Shown: positions 44,947-54,453, numbered from the stretch's first letter. The stretch is 64,000 nt of DNA from Rothia nasimurium (GCF_928382285.1 NZ_CAKMSS010000002.1:291275-355274); one strand, 5' to 3'. Notes: a model not told the origin generated them from the sequence alone. Program-made: numbers and translations.

Positions 44947-46587
44947 TTAGGTGAGCTTGATACCTTTTACTTTCTTGAGGACACGGGGCAGGGCGTCAAA
45001 GGCAGTCATGCGAAGCCCCATAGCCAGTAGCTCCGAGCGACCCAGCAGGTAGCCGACCGCGAAGGGATCAAGCCCCAGCTCATTAGCCTGAGCACGCAGG
45101 CCCAGAAGCCAGTCCCCCATCGTCAGCTCATCGGTCAGCTCACCCAGCTCTGCCTGAACAGCCTTAGCCCGCGCCACCAGCTCAGCCTGGGGCTCGGTCA
45201 GGGGAAGCCCAGCATCGGCAGCAACAAAGAGACAGTAGCGCACCGCCTTAGCAGCCTTACGCACATCATGAAGGCCCTCATCAAAAGCAGCGCCCGCCGA
45301 GAAATCAGCCGCCTGCTCTGGCCAGGTAGCCACGGCCCGTTCCCCCTGCTTGACCAGGCTCTTCCGCAAACGCTTAGCTACCTTATTCACGTAGTTCTCA
45401 CTATTGAGGGGGAGCTCCACAGCCAGGGTCACATCGGCCAGTAAGGATTCGAGAGCCAGCTGAAGTTCCAGCCTCCCAGCAGAGGCCAGGTAGCGGCGGG
45501 CCTGGGCAGCTGCGTCCGCCTGCTGGTGTTCCATGACCGCATCGAAGGCAGCGCCTGCGCTCTCCCCCAGCACCGGGTGGGCCTGCAAGACCTGCTGGGC
45601 CATAGGGTGTACAAGCTCACCGTTACGGTGCATTTCTAGCTGGCGGGCATAGGTTTTCAACCCCTGCATCATATCTTCAAGAGCCGGAGCAAAACCGCTG
45701 CGCGCATAGGGCAGGGCCATGTACTTCAGCACGCTCCGCAGCTGACGGGCAACAATGCGCCCCTGGTGGGTGGCATCGGGTGCTCCCGCTGCCACTAACA
45801 GATCAGCCTGGGCAAGCCGTTGGGTATGAGAGGCAAGTACCCGGGTCAGTAGCTCAGCAGAGCTCGGCACCGGGGGAAATTCAACTGCCAGAGCCTTCTT
45901 TTTCTTTTTCGCTGCTTTCTTACCCTGCCCCTTAGCTTTGCCGCCCATTCGCCGGGCCTCGAACTCGGCGTCATGCCCCAGGGCCCGGGCAATCTTAGCC
46001 GGCGACTGCGAGGGCACAGCCCCGACAGCCTGCAGCTGACGGGCAACGTCCGCAAAGAGCGCCTCCGTGAGCTTACGATCTTGGGCGGTCTGCCCCAGCA
46101 GCTCTATCTCCCACTCGTGCCAGGCCCGTTCCTGGCCGGTGGCATAGTCAAGGGCCTGCACCCGGTCATCGCAAATCTCAGCTAACTGTTCCCCGGCTTC
46201 ATCGAGGATCACGGTACGGGTCCGCTGGGTTTTCAGAGAAACCCGAGGCTCCAGCTCCTCTCCGAGGGCTGGCACCTGCACAAACTTCCTCACCGCAGCG
46301 GGCATAGCGGACCGGTTAGATAGCAGGTCAAAGGTCACCTCATGGCGCTGGCCCGCAGCATCAAACTTGATGTGCCACCCCTGGTCGTAGCCACCCAATC
46401 GACGGCGCAGAGCTACCTTATGCCGCCCCAGGTTGCCCGAGGGGGTGTCGTAATAGGTTGCATCGAGCTGCTCTGTTACAGGCTCACTGACACTCCACCT
46501 TTCAAAGCTCCACTCCACCGAGGGAACCTCACTGTTCACATCGGCAAGCTCAAATTTCTGCTCAATTTCCAGGTGGTGTGTAGCCAT
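44947..46587 (-). CDS. CYTH and CHAD domain protein (polyphosphate-associated)
   Basis: This 546-residue cytoplasmic protein has an N-terminal CYTH triphosphate-tunnel domain (HHLEIEQKFEL, with the ExExK motif, then KVALRRRLGG and WHIKFD) and, after a Lys-rich linker (KKAAKKKKKAL), a CHAD helical domain (about 265-546) with conserved His/Arg (HQGRIVARQLRSVLKYM and HDVRKAAKAVRYCL). CYTH enzymes hydrolyse triphosphate or polyphosphate and CHAD domains bind polyphosphate granules. The ATG at 46587 is chosen because GGAAGG lies 9 nt upstream and the ExExK motif follows directly. Confidence 0.92.
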   Translation of the reverse strand: MATHHLEIEQKFELADVNSEVPSVEWSFERWSVSEPVTEQLDATYYDTPSGNLGRHKVALRRRLGGYDQGWHIKFDAAGQRHEVTFDLLSNRSAMPAAVRKFVQVPALGEELEPRVSLKTQRTRTVILDEAGEQLAEICDDRVQALDYATGQERAWHEWEIELLGQTAQDRKLTEALFADVARQLQAVGAVPSQSPAKIARALGHDAEFEARRMGGKAKGQGKKAAKKKKKALAVEFPPVPSSAELLTRVLASHTQRLAQADLLVAAGAPDATHQGRIVARQLRSVLKYMALPYARSGFAPALEDMMQGLKTYARQLEMHRNGELVHPMAQQVLQAHPVLGESAGAAFDAVMEHQQADAAAQARRYLASAGRLELQLALESLLADVTLAVELPLNSENYVNKVAKRLRKSLVKQGERAVATWPEQAADFSAGAAFDEGLHDVRKAAKAVRYCLFVAADAGLPLTEPQAELVARAKAVQAELGELTDELTMGDWLLGLRAQANELGLDPFAVGYLLGRSELLAMGLRMTAFDALPRVLKKVKGIKLT

Positions 46588-46643
46588 ACGGTTAGCCTTC
46601 CTCAGAATATCGTGGGGCGGTGTGGTCCTGCCCCTCAAACAGA

Positions 46644-46688
46644 ATACCCAGCTTCGCGGCCTCTCAGGGTGAGGCTACGGCTGGGTAT
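46644..46688 (-). terminator. Nested hairpin after the membrane protein gene
   Basis: Outer arms ATACCCAGC/GCTGGGTAT (46644-46652, 46680-46688) enclose an inner GCCTC/GAGGC hairpin (46659-46663, 46671-46675). It lies downstream of the minus-strand gene that ends at 46717. Confidence 0.7.
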
Positions 46689-46716
46689 CTATTCTTTGAA
46701 AAAACTTCATCTTCGC

Positions 46717-47607
46717 CTAGGCGCGGCGGCGCTTCAGCACATCGTCAAGGTTGAGGCTTGCTGCCTCGGCCAGGGTCTGGGTCTGGGCCTTCGGAGCTGC
46801 TTCAGTCTCAAGCGGAGCAGGAGCTTCCCTGCGCACGGTCTCTGCCTCAAGATAGGTAGGCAGGGGTACCTCTGTGACCTGCCAGCGGGTATCGGGCAGA
46901 GCCTCGTCCATGCGTAGGCGGGCGGGCTTTTGCTGGGTAGCGGCCTCGCCGTCAGCAATGGGGGCGGGTGCAGCTACCACCGGGTGATGCTGAGTTTTGG
47001 CCCGCCGGAGGGCCTTGGCAGCGTGGCTTACGGGCATCTGCTGGCGGGCACGGGCAGGACGCTCGGGGGCAGGCTTCAACTCGACAGTAGAGACGGTAGC
47101 TGCTGGTTGAGCCTGCTGGCGGCTGGGGGCGTGAGAGGTGCTTGAGGGGGCAGAAGGACGCCGCTGGGCCTGGCGCTGTTCAACAGCCAGTACGGTGCGG
47201 GCCCGCCTACGGTCGCGGTCACGCAGGGCCAAAACCCGCAAGGTAGCCAGGCAGGCCAGGCTAGCAAGCAAGAAGAGGAGGGGAAGGAGCGGGGCTGCTC
47301 CACCGGTGAGAGACAGAACCCCCGTAACCAGGCTGGCCAGCGCAAAGGCTAGAGCTAGCCCGAACACAGCCAGACGGGTGGGTTTCAGCCGAAAAGCCGG
47401 GGCGGTTTCGGTCGCGGCCTGAGCCGGAGGGGCGGACGGCGCACGGCGGGCCTCAGCCTCACTGGCGTGGCTCTCAACAATATCGGCAACGAACTTCTCA
47501 GCCCCGATGCTGGTCACAGAATCTGACTTACGGCGGCGCACAACGAGCCCAAGGCCAACCAGCACGCATACCAGCAAAATAAGGCCTGAACCACTCAGGA
47601 AGTCCAT
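46717..47607 (-). CDS. Membrane protein of unknown function next to galU
   Basis: This 296-residue protein has one N-terminal membrane helix (GLILLVCVLVGLGLVV) followed by basic RRRKSDS, two more helices (about 75-122) and a long basic, Ala/Pro/Gln-rich cytoplasmic tail ending LNLDDVLKRRRA. The ATG at 47607 is chosen because it places the first helix at residues 5-20. I do not recognise a domain. Actinobacteria often carry a membrane protein of this layout beside galU. Confidence 0.68.
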   Translation of the reverse strand: MDFLSGSGLILLVCVLVGLGLVVRRRKSDSVTSIGAEKFVADIVESHASEAEARRAPSAPPAQAATETAPAFRLKPTRLAVFGLALAFALASLVTGVLSLTGGAAPLLPLLFLLASLACLATLRVLALRDRDRRRARTVLAVEQRQAQRRPSAPSSTSHAPSRQQAQPAATVSTVELKPAPERPARARQQMPVSHAAKALRRAKTQHHPVVAAPAPIADGEAATQQKPARLRMDEALPDTRWQVTEVPLPTYLEAETVRREAPAPLETEAAPKAQTQTLAEAASLNLDDVLKRRRA

Positions 47608-47695
47608 CGCTGCCCCCGTTCTCTCAACTCTGTGACACACATATCTAGTTCATTCTACCCCAGTACTCTGGCCGAGAGCAGGGCTGGGATACAAA

Positions 47696-47729
47696 AACTG
47701 GGTGCCTTCCCTGTAGAAGACACCCAGTT
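47696..47729 (-). terminator. Terminator of galU
   Basis: Stem AACTGGGTG/CACCCAGTT (47696-47704, 47721-47729), extended by CTTC/GAAG inside, is followed on the minus strand by TTTTTG. It lies about 80 bp after the galU stop. Confidence 0.8.
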
Positions 47730-47808
47730 CTTTCATACAATGCAGTTTGCTAGCTAATGGAGCGGGGCTTCCCTTAGCCCGGCGTCCGGCCAGCAAGAAT
47801 CTTGCAGC

Positions 47809-48714
47809 TTACAGCTCGGCTGCGAATTCTTTGATCCAGGTACGCAGCTCGGGGCCCAGGTCATCGCGCTCAGCAGCGAGAATGACATTGGCTTTGAGGT
47901 AGGAGAGCTTGTCGCCGGTATCGAAACGGCGGCCCTTAAAGACCACACCGTAGACACCTTCACCCTCACCGCTGCCCTGGGCAAGGGTCTGGAGAGCGTC
48001 GGTTAGCTGAATCTCATCGCCGCGGCCCGGTGCGGTGTTCTCCAGCACCTCAAAAACCTTGGGAGAGAGAACGTAGCGGCCAATAACGGCCAGGTTGGAG
48101 GGGGCGTCCTCAACGGCAGGCTTTTCCACCAGACCGGTAATCTTTACGAAGCCGTCCTCACCCTCAACCGCTTCAACGGCGGCGCAACCGTAAGCAGAAA
48201 TCTGCTCTTCGGGGACCTCCATCAGGGCAACGACAGAGCCGCCGGTCTTCTGCTGAACAGCAACCATGGCAGAGAGCAGGTCTTCTTTTTCGTCAATCAG
48301 GTCATCGCCCAGCAGCACAGCAAAAGGCTCATTGCCAACGTGGACCTTGCCGCGCAGTACAGCGTGGCCCAGACCCTTGGGGTCGCCCTGGCGGACGTAG
48401 TGGATCTCACCCAGGTCGTTGGAATCTTCAACGCTCTTGAGCAGGGCGTCCTTGCCCTGGTCAGCGAGCTGCTGTTCCAGACCGGGTACACGGTCAAAGT
48501 GGTCCTCTAGGGCCCGCTTGTTGCGGCCGGTAATCATCAGAACGTCGTTCAAGCCAGCGCGATTGGCTTCTTCGACAACGTACTGAATCGCAGGGCGATC
48601 CACCACGGGCAGCATCTCCTTAGGAGTGGCCTTGGTGGCGGGAAGGAAGCGAGTGCCGAGACCGGCGGCAGGAATCACAGCCTTGGTCACGGAGAGTGAT
48701 TTATTTTCAGTCAT
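47809..48714 (-). CDS. galU: UTP-glucose-1-phosphate uridylyltransferase
   Basis: This 301-residue cytoplasmic enzyme makes UDP-glucose for cell-wall and exopolysaccharide synthesis. Motifs: VIPAAGLGTRFLPATKATPK, then EMLPVVDRPAIQY, LLGDDLIDE and GLVEKPAVEDAPSNLAVIGR. The ATG at 48714 follows TATTCT (48722-48727) by 7 nt with no Shine-Dalgarno at a usable distance, the leaderless pattern; a TTG at 48732 is an alternative. It is divergent from the folate ligase gene. Confidence 0.96.
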   Translation of the reverse strand: MTENKSLSVTKAVIPAAGLGTRFLPATKATPKEMLPVVDRPAIQYVVEEANRAGLNDVLMITGRNKRALEDHFDRVPGLEQQLADQGKDALLKSVEDSNDLGEIHYVRQGDPKGLGHAVLRGKVHVGNEPFAVLLGDDLIDEKEDLLSAMVAVQQKTGGSVVALMEVPEEQISAYGCAAVEAVEGEDGFVKITGLVEKPAVEDAPSNLAVIGRYVLSPKVFEVLENTAPGRGDEIQLTDALQTLAQGSGEGEGVYGVVFKGRRFDTGDKLSYLKANVILAAERDDLGPELRTWIKEFAAEL

Positions 48715-48814
48715 ACCTTTCAGAATACCCAAAATTTAGAGTTTGTCTGCATTCCAGGCTTTCATAGGGGGTAAATTGTGACTAGATTCAGCTAACACCT
48801 CAGTAGGACGACCC

Positions 48815-49420
48815 ATGACATCCTCTACATCAGCACATACGGCCCAATCTAAAGCCCTGGCCCGCAGCTACCTGCGTCGACGACGTCACCAGCATCCGGC
48901 AGATACTAGCATCGCTCAGGATTTTGAACGCACCCTAGCGCCCCTGTGGCGAGCGCTAGCGCCGGGCTCCACCCTTGCGGCCTTCCATCCTCTTTCCTCT
49001 GAACCTCCCCTACTACCGGCCCTGAGCCAGGCCGTGGCCGAAGGGCATCGGGTACTGGTGCCGGTCGTCCGCCCCCAACGCCAGCTAGCCTGGGTGAAGT
49101 GGCACCCTGATGTCGAGCATACTGTCAATGCCCTGGGGATCCTTGAGCCACAGGGGGAGCTCCTGGGGAGTGAGGCCTTTATTCAGGCAGATCTGCGTCT
49201 GGTACCTGCCCTGGCCTATGATCTGGCCGGGCGGCGGCTGGGGCAGGGCGGAGGCTACTATGACCGTCTCTTTGAGCGGCTTGGACCCCTCGCGCAGGCC
49301 CCCTCGACGGTGGGGGTTGTGTTTGAGCGAGAAATTCTAGATTCCCTCCCGGCTGATAGCTGGGACGCCCGGCTGCGCTTTGTAGCGACAGAGAAGACCC
49401 TGCACCGCCTGGGCAATTGA
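48815..49420 (+). CDS. 5-formyltetrahydrofolate cyclo-ligase
   Basis: This 201-residue enzyme converts 5-formyl-THF to 5,10-methenyl-THF with ATP. LGQGGGYYDRLF is the diagnostic nucleotide-binding motif, and LVPALAYDLAGRRLGQ and FHPLSSEP are family-typical. The ATG follows AGGACG. It is followed after 64 bp by the FmdB gene, a common actinobacterial arrangement. Confidence 0.92.
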   Translation: MTSSTSAHTAQSKALARSYLRRRRHQHPADTSIAQDFERTLAPLWRALAPGSTLAAFHPLSSEPPLLPALSQAVAEGHRVLVPVVRPQRQLAWVKWHPDVEHTVNALGILEPQGELLGSEAFIQADLRLVPALAYDLAGRRLGQGGGYYDRLFERLGPLAQAPSTVGVVFEREILDSLPADSWDARLRFVATEKTLHRLGN

Positions 49421-49484
49421 AGTTAAGCTGTCATAGCAGAGTAGAATAACCCCCAGATTTATCGCCTATTTGATGGAGTTATCC

Positions 49485-49667
49485 GTGCCTGTTTACGTTT
49501 ACCAGTGCAAGAACTGCGGCCACGTGTTTGAGCAGCACCAGTCGTTCTCGGACGACGCGCTCAAGACCTGCCCCGAGTGCGGCCAGGACACCCTGCGCAA
49601 GAAGTTCGGCCAGGTCGGTGTGGTTTTCAAGGGCTCTGGTTTTTACGCCAACGATAAGGGCAAATAA
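49485..49667 (+). CDS. FmdB-family zinc-ribbon protein
   Basis: This 60-residue regulator-like protein begins VPVYVYQCKNCGHVFEQHQS and has a second pair CPEC, forming a zinc ribbon. It ends FKGSGFYANDKGK, as in the family. The GTG start at 49485 has GGAG 7 nt upstream; an ATG at 49470 would add an unconserved leader. The function of the family is not settled. TAGAAT lies about 40 bp upstream. Confidence 0.9.
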   Translation: MPVYVYQCKNCGHVFEQHQSFSDDALKTCPECGQDTLRKKFGQVGVVFKGSGFYANDKGK

Positions 49668-49681
49668 GCCTAGAGACGTTC

Positions 49682-49726
49682 AAGGGGCTGCCTGTCACGG
49701 TATGTGGCAGGCAGCCCCTTCTTTTT
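49682..49726 (+). terminator. Terminator of the FmdB gene
   Basis: A 13-bp stem (49682-49694 / 49708-49720) is followed by CTTTTT. It also abuts the stop codon of the minus-strand small gene ending at 49725. Confidence 0.85.
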
Positions 49727-49967
49727 ATTGCCCGTAGTGGGGTGGGCGTTGTTCTTTGAGCCAGGTTGCTCGGGCGTCCTCCCCCTCGGTAGCAGGGGCG
49801 GACGCGCCTGGGTCGGTAAGCCCTGCCAGTTTGGGTTCGGTGCCGGTGAAGGCTGAGCCGCCGGTGGCCCGGCGGTGGCCGCGCCGTTTTTTGGGTACGG
49901 GACTGTAGCCGGGGCCAGGGATTTTAGCCCCTGCACCTGCTGGATCAGCGCCTGATGGCTTACTCAT
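49725..49967 (-). CDS. Small basic protein coupled to the large helicase-like gene
   Basis: This 80-residue protein, MSKPSGADPAG..., has a central Lys/Arg block (VPKKRRGHRRATGG) and a C-terminal WLKEQRPPHYG that looks like a conserved short motif. The start is the ATG at 49967, overlapping the stop of the upstream 1311-residue protein gene (ATGAGTAA), which argues for coupled translation and a real gene. I do not recognise its function. The longer frame upstream is only the big gene read in another phase. Confidence 0.6.
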   Translation of the reverse strand: MSKPSGADPAGAGAKIPGPGYSPVPKKRRGHRRATGGSAFTGTEPKLAGLTDPGASAPATEGEDARATWLKEQRPPHYGQ

Positions 49968-52900
49968 TGCGCCCCAGCCCCAGGTAGCTTCCAATCCGGC
50001 CGACCAGGGCCTCGGGGTCGGAGAAGACCTCAATGGTCCAACAGGTCATGTGGTTCCAGCCGGTACGGGCCAGGAGCTCAGGGATCAGGCGGGATCGTTC
50101 GCGCACACTCATGGCGGCGTAGGCGTCTGATCCGTCGGATACGACGGCCAGGGGTACCCTCACCGGGGTGGTACGGTCCACGTCCTGCACCATGGTGCGG
50201 GCCCGGGGGCTAGCCACTGCTCCGGCCAGTAGGGATTCTTCCTCGCTCGTCACAATCAACGAAATCAGAGGAACAGCTGATTCATGCAGGGTGACCTTGT
50301 GCTGGCCCAGGCGGCGAACCAGGTCGTTGAGCAGCCAGTCGCCCATGTCGATGGCTTCTAGGTGGTCGTTTGTGAGGAATTCGTTGACCGGTAGTTTGTC
50401 GGTGATGGGCTTGGTCAGCTCCTGAGCAGCGCGGGCTTCTTGCTCACGACGGTAGGCCAGCAGGAGTCGGTAGATATCGAAGGCCCCGTACTCTAGGCGC
50501 TGGGGGTCTAGGTCTTCGGGGGTTACGCAGGTGACCAGGCGGGTGAGGTGGCGGGCGCGGGTGGTGGCAAGCACAAAGCTTTCGCGGCCGCTGCGCTCGG
50601 AAAGGTGCCCGAAGTGGTGGGCTGCCCCCTGGGCTGTTTTGCCGGCACCGAGGGCAAAGATAATGACGTCCCGTTCCATGTCGACGGCGCGGGAGACATC
50701 AACGACGCGGAAGGATTCGTCCCCCGCTGCGAAGTAGGGGGCGAATTGGGGGTAGCGCACCAGTAGCTGGCGGACTGCCTCGGCGATACGCTGGGCGTGA
50801 CGGGCTGTGGTAGTAACTACTGCCAGGGTCTGCTGGGGGCTGCGGTAGGCGTGCTCGATGACCATTTCGGCTACCCGCTGTACCTCAAGGCTGGGTGAGT
50901 CGAGGGCGGCGTTGTCGGAGACCCGCCCGGTGACGTCCACATATTCCACGGTGAGAGCCGGGGTGCCGTCGGTAATTTCTTCGCCCCAGGGGTAGCTGGT
51001 GAGGGCCCCGCCGTAGAAGTGCTCGTTGAGGTAGGCAAAGAGGGCGGGGTCTACGGCTCGATTGACGGTAGCTAGGGAACGTGAGGGCAGGACCTTGGCT
51101 AGGGCTTCGAAGGTGCTGACCAATTTTTGGTTCTTGATGACCGGCGCGTTCTGGGCTACCGCAGAGACCATGAAGGGTGAGGGGAAGCCGCTGTGGGGGT
51201 CACCCAAGGCAATGACCTGCTCTGCCCGGATGAGGGCAGGTAGGTTAGCTGCCAGCGGGGTGGATTCGGCATCGAGCAGGATCGCTGCGTCAAAGCGCAT
51301 ACCGGTGGGCACCTTGCCGGAGAGGGCGAAGGGGCTGGTAATCCACAGGGGTAGCAGGGTGGTGGCCATGGTGGGGGCATGGGTCAGCACCTGCTGGAGG
51401 TTGAACTCGTGGCTCTTGAGCTGGCTGCGCAGGAAGGCCGCTTCGTGGTCGTACTCGTGGATGCGGGCGCGCCAGGTATCGGCTACGCGGGCATGCAGGC
51501 GGGCAGGGGCGGACGCCAGGTGCGAGTAGTCTGCCCGGCGGAAGCGGGTTTCGAGGTCGCGCAGGGTGTCTGCACTCAGAATCTCAAGTTCTTGAGAGGC
51601 CAGCATCATTTCAAGGGCGGTCTGCCACCAGGCAAGTTCAAGTTCGGCAGCTACAGCGTCGCTTTCGAGCTGGCGTTCGTAGAAGTCGTCGAGGAGTTCG
51701 CCCAAGCCCTGGTCGCTCAGTTCCCGGGTGAGGCGGACGCGCTCGGGCAGGGTGCGCAGTAGCCATTCGTCGTCGATGAGGGCGGCGAGCCTCTCTTCGA
51801 GCTGGTTGAGGGGTGTGGATGAGAAGCGGGTGCCGGCCGGGGAATCTTCCAGCACGATAGCTAGCCCCGTGAATTCTTCGAGCAGGGCGGTATAGCGGGC
51901 CCGCAGGTCGGCGAGGTTCTCGGGGATAGTGGGGACGCGTTCGTCCTTAGCCAGGCCAATCCATTCTTCGCGCTGACCCTGAACGATGAAGAGGTTCTCG
52001 TGCAGGTCTGAGATGTTAACGCCGGGCACGATGTATTCTTTGGCGGCCCGGCGCAGGCGGGAGCGCTGGATGCTCGACATGTCGATGCCGTGCTCTCGTC
52101 GCCAGGTTCCACTCGCGGTGGCGGCAATCAGGTCGGTGACAGGTCGGTCGAAGATATCGGGGCTGAAGCGGGTGAGGGTATCAGCGATATGTTCGAGCAG
52201 GTCAAGCTGGGTTCCCCAGTCGTCCATGGTAGTGGCGGGCTTCAGGCCGGTTTCGTCGGCCATGAGGGTCATGCCCGCTGACACCTCGTTCAGGGAAGTA
52301 CGCAGGCTCTTGACCAGGGCGTGGGCGGCTTCGGTATCTTCTGGGCTGGTGAGCTTAGCCCGGTGCCAGGCTGAGGCCCGGGTTGAGGGGCGGAAACCGC
52401 CAAGGTCAGCTAGGCGCTGGAGCTTGTGGACGGTCTCAGCGCGGTGGCTGAGGGCATCCATGGTGGCGCGGGTGAGACGCACCTGGGTGGAGGGCGCTGG
52501 GTCCTGGGCTGTAAGCGCGGCCAGGGTCTGTAGGGCCTCATAGACCGAGCAACCCCAGCGGGATTCAGTAAACCGTAGGGATTCAGTATGCCCGCGGAGC
52601 TTATCACGGGTTTCCACCAGTTCTCGGTGGATGTCGGTGACGTTGGGGGCAGGAGCCTTCTCATCGCGCACAATCGCTGAGATGAACTCCTGCCGGTAGG
52701 CCTCTGAGTCCCGTTCGGTCAGCAGATCGAAGGTGAGGTCAGTGAGGTGGGTACGCTCTAGCAGGCGGTTGAAATCGTTGAGGGTGGAACGCTTCTCCCC
52801 TACCACAAGCACAGATTTCCCCTGGTGAATCAGGGCAGCGGCGATGTTAGCTGCGGTGCCGAGCTGGTCGGTACCGGGAGCGGTGGTCACAGCCAGGGAG

Positions 52901-53895
52901 TGCCCCAGATGGGCCAGGTCAACGATGTCCTGCCCGCTGGCGTCCGCGTCCACCACCAGCATGTCGGTGTCAGGGTCGCGGCTATCAAGGGGTTCGCGGG
53001 TGTTATGGATGGGGGCAACGAAGGGCTGCTCCAGCGGGTTGAGCTTGAGCTGGGCAATATCGCGGACGAGCGGGGTGTGGGCGGTTGCCGGTAGCTCCCC
53101 GGTGCTTTCCTTGAGATCTGCGAAGGTCGAGATGAAATAGGTAGAGCGAATCGTCATGCCGGGTACGGCTCCGGTCGTAGCCCGCATGCGTTCAATGACC
53201 GGCTCGGGGTCTAGCTTGCGCATGGAGTTAGCCAGCTGGGCAACGTCCATGGTACCCAGGTCGATGCCATACTCTTTCTTGATCTGCCGCACCATGGCGG
53301 GGTTCAGCTGGGCAGGGCCAGTCAGCTGGATCTCGAAGTCATCACTGGTGGGGTGGGGGGTGATAGCAAGAGGAGCCATCAGGATAGGGGCGATAAATCG
53401 CTTCTCCCCCACCATACCGTCCTCTCGCACATCGCGTGAAAGCCAGGAGGCTGTACCCGCTACGAAGTAGCCAGCATCCAGCCCATGCCCGGTTGCCAGC
53501 TCAAAGATTTTGGTGCGCAGGGCGCGGGCAGCCACCATACCGGCCTCAAGCTTGGCCTTGTCGCGCAAGATGGTAGAGAGGCGGGTCTTTCTGCCCATAA
53601 ACATCTGGGCAACACCCGAAGAGTTGGCATCGGTGAGGTCGATGTGCACGTAGTCAACCTGGTTGAAGTCCAGCATGGCATCGGGGCCGGTGTAGGTTTC
53701 CATCTGCTCAGCCCAGGCTTCAAGACCTGCCTGCACCTGAGCTATTACCTGTTCATCAGCAGCAGAGTCGGGGGCTTCCTGCGGGGGCTGCGCATCGCTC
53801 CGGGACCAGGGTGCGGTGCCGGCACCGGTAGTGCGCTCGTTAGCGGTTTCAGGGTCTACCTGCTCGTTCACTGAATCTACTCTAGCTTTCTGCAC
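49960..53895 (-). CDS. Very large helicase-like protein with C-terminal nuclease-like domain
   Basis: This 1311-residue cytoplasmic protein has the layout of superfamily 1 (Upf1-like) helicases but with decayed motifs. The P-loop region reads TAPGTDQLGTAANIAAAL without GK(S/T), motif II reads AILLDAEST instead of DEAS, motif III VIALGDPHSGFP, and motifs V/VI VDMERDVIIFALG and FVLATTRARHL. A helical insert fills about 430-850. The end (about 1215-1311: LAVVSDGSDAYAAMSVRERS, then GWNHMTCWTIEVFSDP) resembles the MTES_1575-type, Vsr-like nuclease domain found after such helicases. The GTG start follows GGAAG by 7 nt. It is cotranscribed with the small gene at 49725-49967. Genome-defence or repair roles are possible. 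Confidence 0.78.
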   Translation of the reverse strand: MQKARVDSVNEQVDPETANERTTGAGTAPWSRSDAQPPQEAPDSAADEQVIAQVQAGLEAWAEQMETYTGPDAMLDFNQVDYVHIDLTDANSSGVAQMFMGRKTRLSTILRDKAKLEAGMVAARALRTKIFELATGHGLDAGYFVAGTASWLSRDVREDGMVGEKRFIAPILMAPLAITPHPTSDDFEIQLTGPAQLNPAMVRQIKKEYGIDLGTMDVAQLANSMRKLDPEPVIERMRATTGAVPGMTIRSTYFISTFADLKESTGELPATAHTPLVRDIAQLKLNPLEQPFVAPIHNTREPLDSRDPDTDMLVVDADASGQDIVDLAHLGHSLAVTTAPGTDQLGTAANIAAALIHQGKSVLVVGEKRSTLNDFNRLLERTHLTDLTFDLLTERDSEAYRQEFISAIVRDEKAPAPNVTDIHRELVETRDKLRGHTESLRFTESRWGCSVYEALQTLAALTAQDPAPSTQVRLTRATMDALSHRAETVHKLQRLADLGGFRPSTRASAWHRAKLTSPEDTEAAHALVKSLRTSLNEVSAGMTLMADETGLKPATTMDDWGTQLDLLEHIADTLTRFSPDIFDRPVTDLIAATASGTWRREHGIDMSSIQRSRLRRAAKEYIVPGVNISDLHENLFIVQGQREEWIGLAKDERVPTIPENLADLRARYTALLEEFTGLAIVLEDSPAGTRFSSTPLNQLEERLAALIDDEWLLRTLPERVRLTRELSDQGLGELLDDFYERQLESDAVAAELELAWWQTALEMMLASQELEILSADTLRDLETRFRRADYSHLASAPARLHARVADTWRARIHEYDHEAAFLRSQLKSHEFNLQQVLTHAPTMATTLLPLWITSPFALSGKVPTGMRFDAAILLDAESTPLAANLPALIRAEQVIALGDPHSGFPSPFMVSAVAQNAPVIKNQKLVSTFEALAKVLPSRSLATVNRAVDPALFAYLNEHFYGGALTSYPWGEEITDGTPALTVEYVDVTGRVSDNAALDSPSLEVQRVAEMVIEHAYRSPQQTLAVVTTTARHAQRIAEAVRQLLVRYPQFAPYFAAGDESFRVVDVSRAVDMERDVIIFALGAGKTAQGAAHHFGHLSERSGRESFVLATTRARHLTRLVTCVTPEDLDPQRLEYGAFDIYRLLLAYRREQEARAAQELTKPITDKLPVNEFLTNDHLEAIDMGDWLLNDLVRRLGQHKVTLHESAVPLISLIVTSEEESLLAGAVASPRARTMVQDVDRTTPVRVPLAVVSDGSDAYAAMSVRERSRLIPELLARTGWNHMTCWTIEVFSDPEALVGRIGSYLGLGRNE

Positions 53896-53963
53896 GTGTT
53901 AACTTCCCTACCATCATAGAGGTTTCGGGCCCCTGGCACAGATTCACGGGCCCTATAGAAAGA

Positions 53964-53983
53964 CCCTGTTCCTAAGAACAGGG
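53964..53983 (-). terminator. Terminator of the rpiR-membrane protein unit
   Basis: Stem CCCTGTTC/GAACAGGG (53964-53971, 53976-53983) with loop CTAA is followed on the minus strand by TCTTTCT. It lies 14 bp after the stop of the small membrane protein gene. Confidence 0.75.
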
Positions 53984-53997
53984 CCTGTGAGGTTGCT

Positions 53998-54453
53998 TTA
54001 GCCTGTAGCCAGGTTGACGTAGGCCAAGAGAGTGAGCAGAGACAGCAGACCGAGCAGGGCCATACCCGCAAGGATGACCCAGCGCAGGCGGGGGGCGAAG
54101 GGCTCACGATGAGCATCCCAGAGGGATCGGGTGTAGAAGTAGCTCAGCAGGAACCCGGGAATATTGCCGGTGAGAAGTTGCTGGGCTACCGCAAACATGC
54201 CAAAGGTGCGCTCGGTGTTTTCGTTTTCGGTTTCTGCAGCCCGAAGTAGGCCCACCATAATCAGCGACATACAGCTGACGATAAAAGCAAGGGCGATAGC
54301 CGGTTCGTTGAGCATTTCGCGAAAGTCAACGTTTTCTCCACGCGACACCGCAAACTGGTAGAAGAAGAAAACCATGGGGCTGATAAGCCAGTACCAGAAG
54401 AGGAAGGCGCGGAGGCGCTGGGTGTCGCGCAGGGCGTAGAGCAGGGCGTTCAT
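53998..54453 (-). CDS. Small membrane protein coupled to the RpiR regulator
   Basis: This 151-residue protein has four predicted membrane helices (about 17-37, 52-73, 85-105, 125-147) and polar ends. There is no family I recognise. Its ATG overlaps the rpiR stop codon by 4 bp (ATGA), so it is translated with the regulator. A role in the alpha-glucoside locus is suggested only by this linkage. Confidence 0.7.
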   Translation of the reverse strand: MNALLYALRDTQRLRAFLFWYWLISPMVFFFYQFAVSRGENVDFREMLNEPAIALAFIVSCMSLIMVGLLRAAETENENTERTFGMFAVAQQLLTGNIPGFLLSYFYTRSLWDAHREPFAPRLRWVILAGMALLGLLSLLTLLAYVNLATG

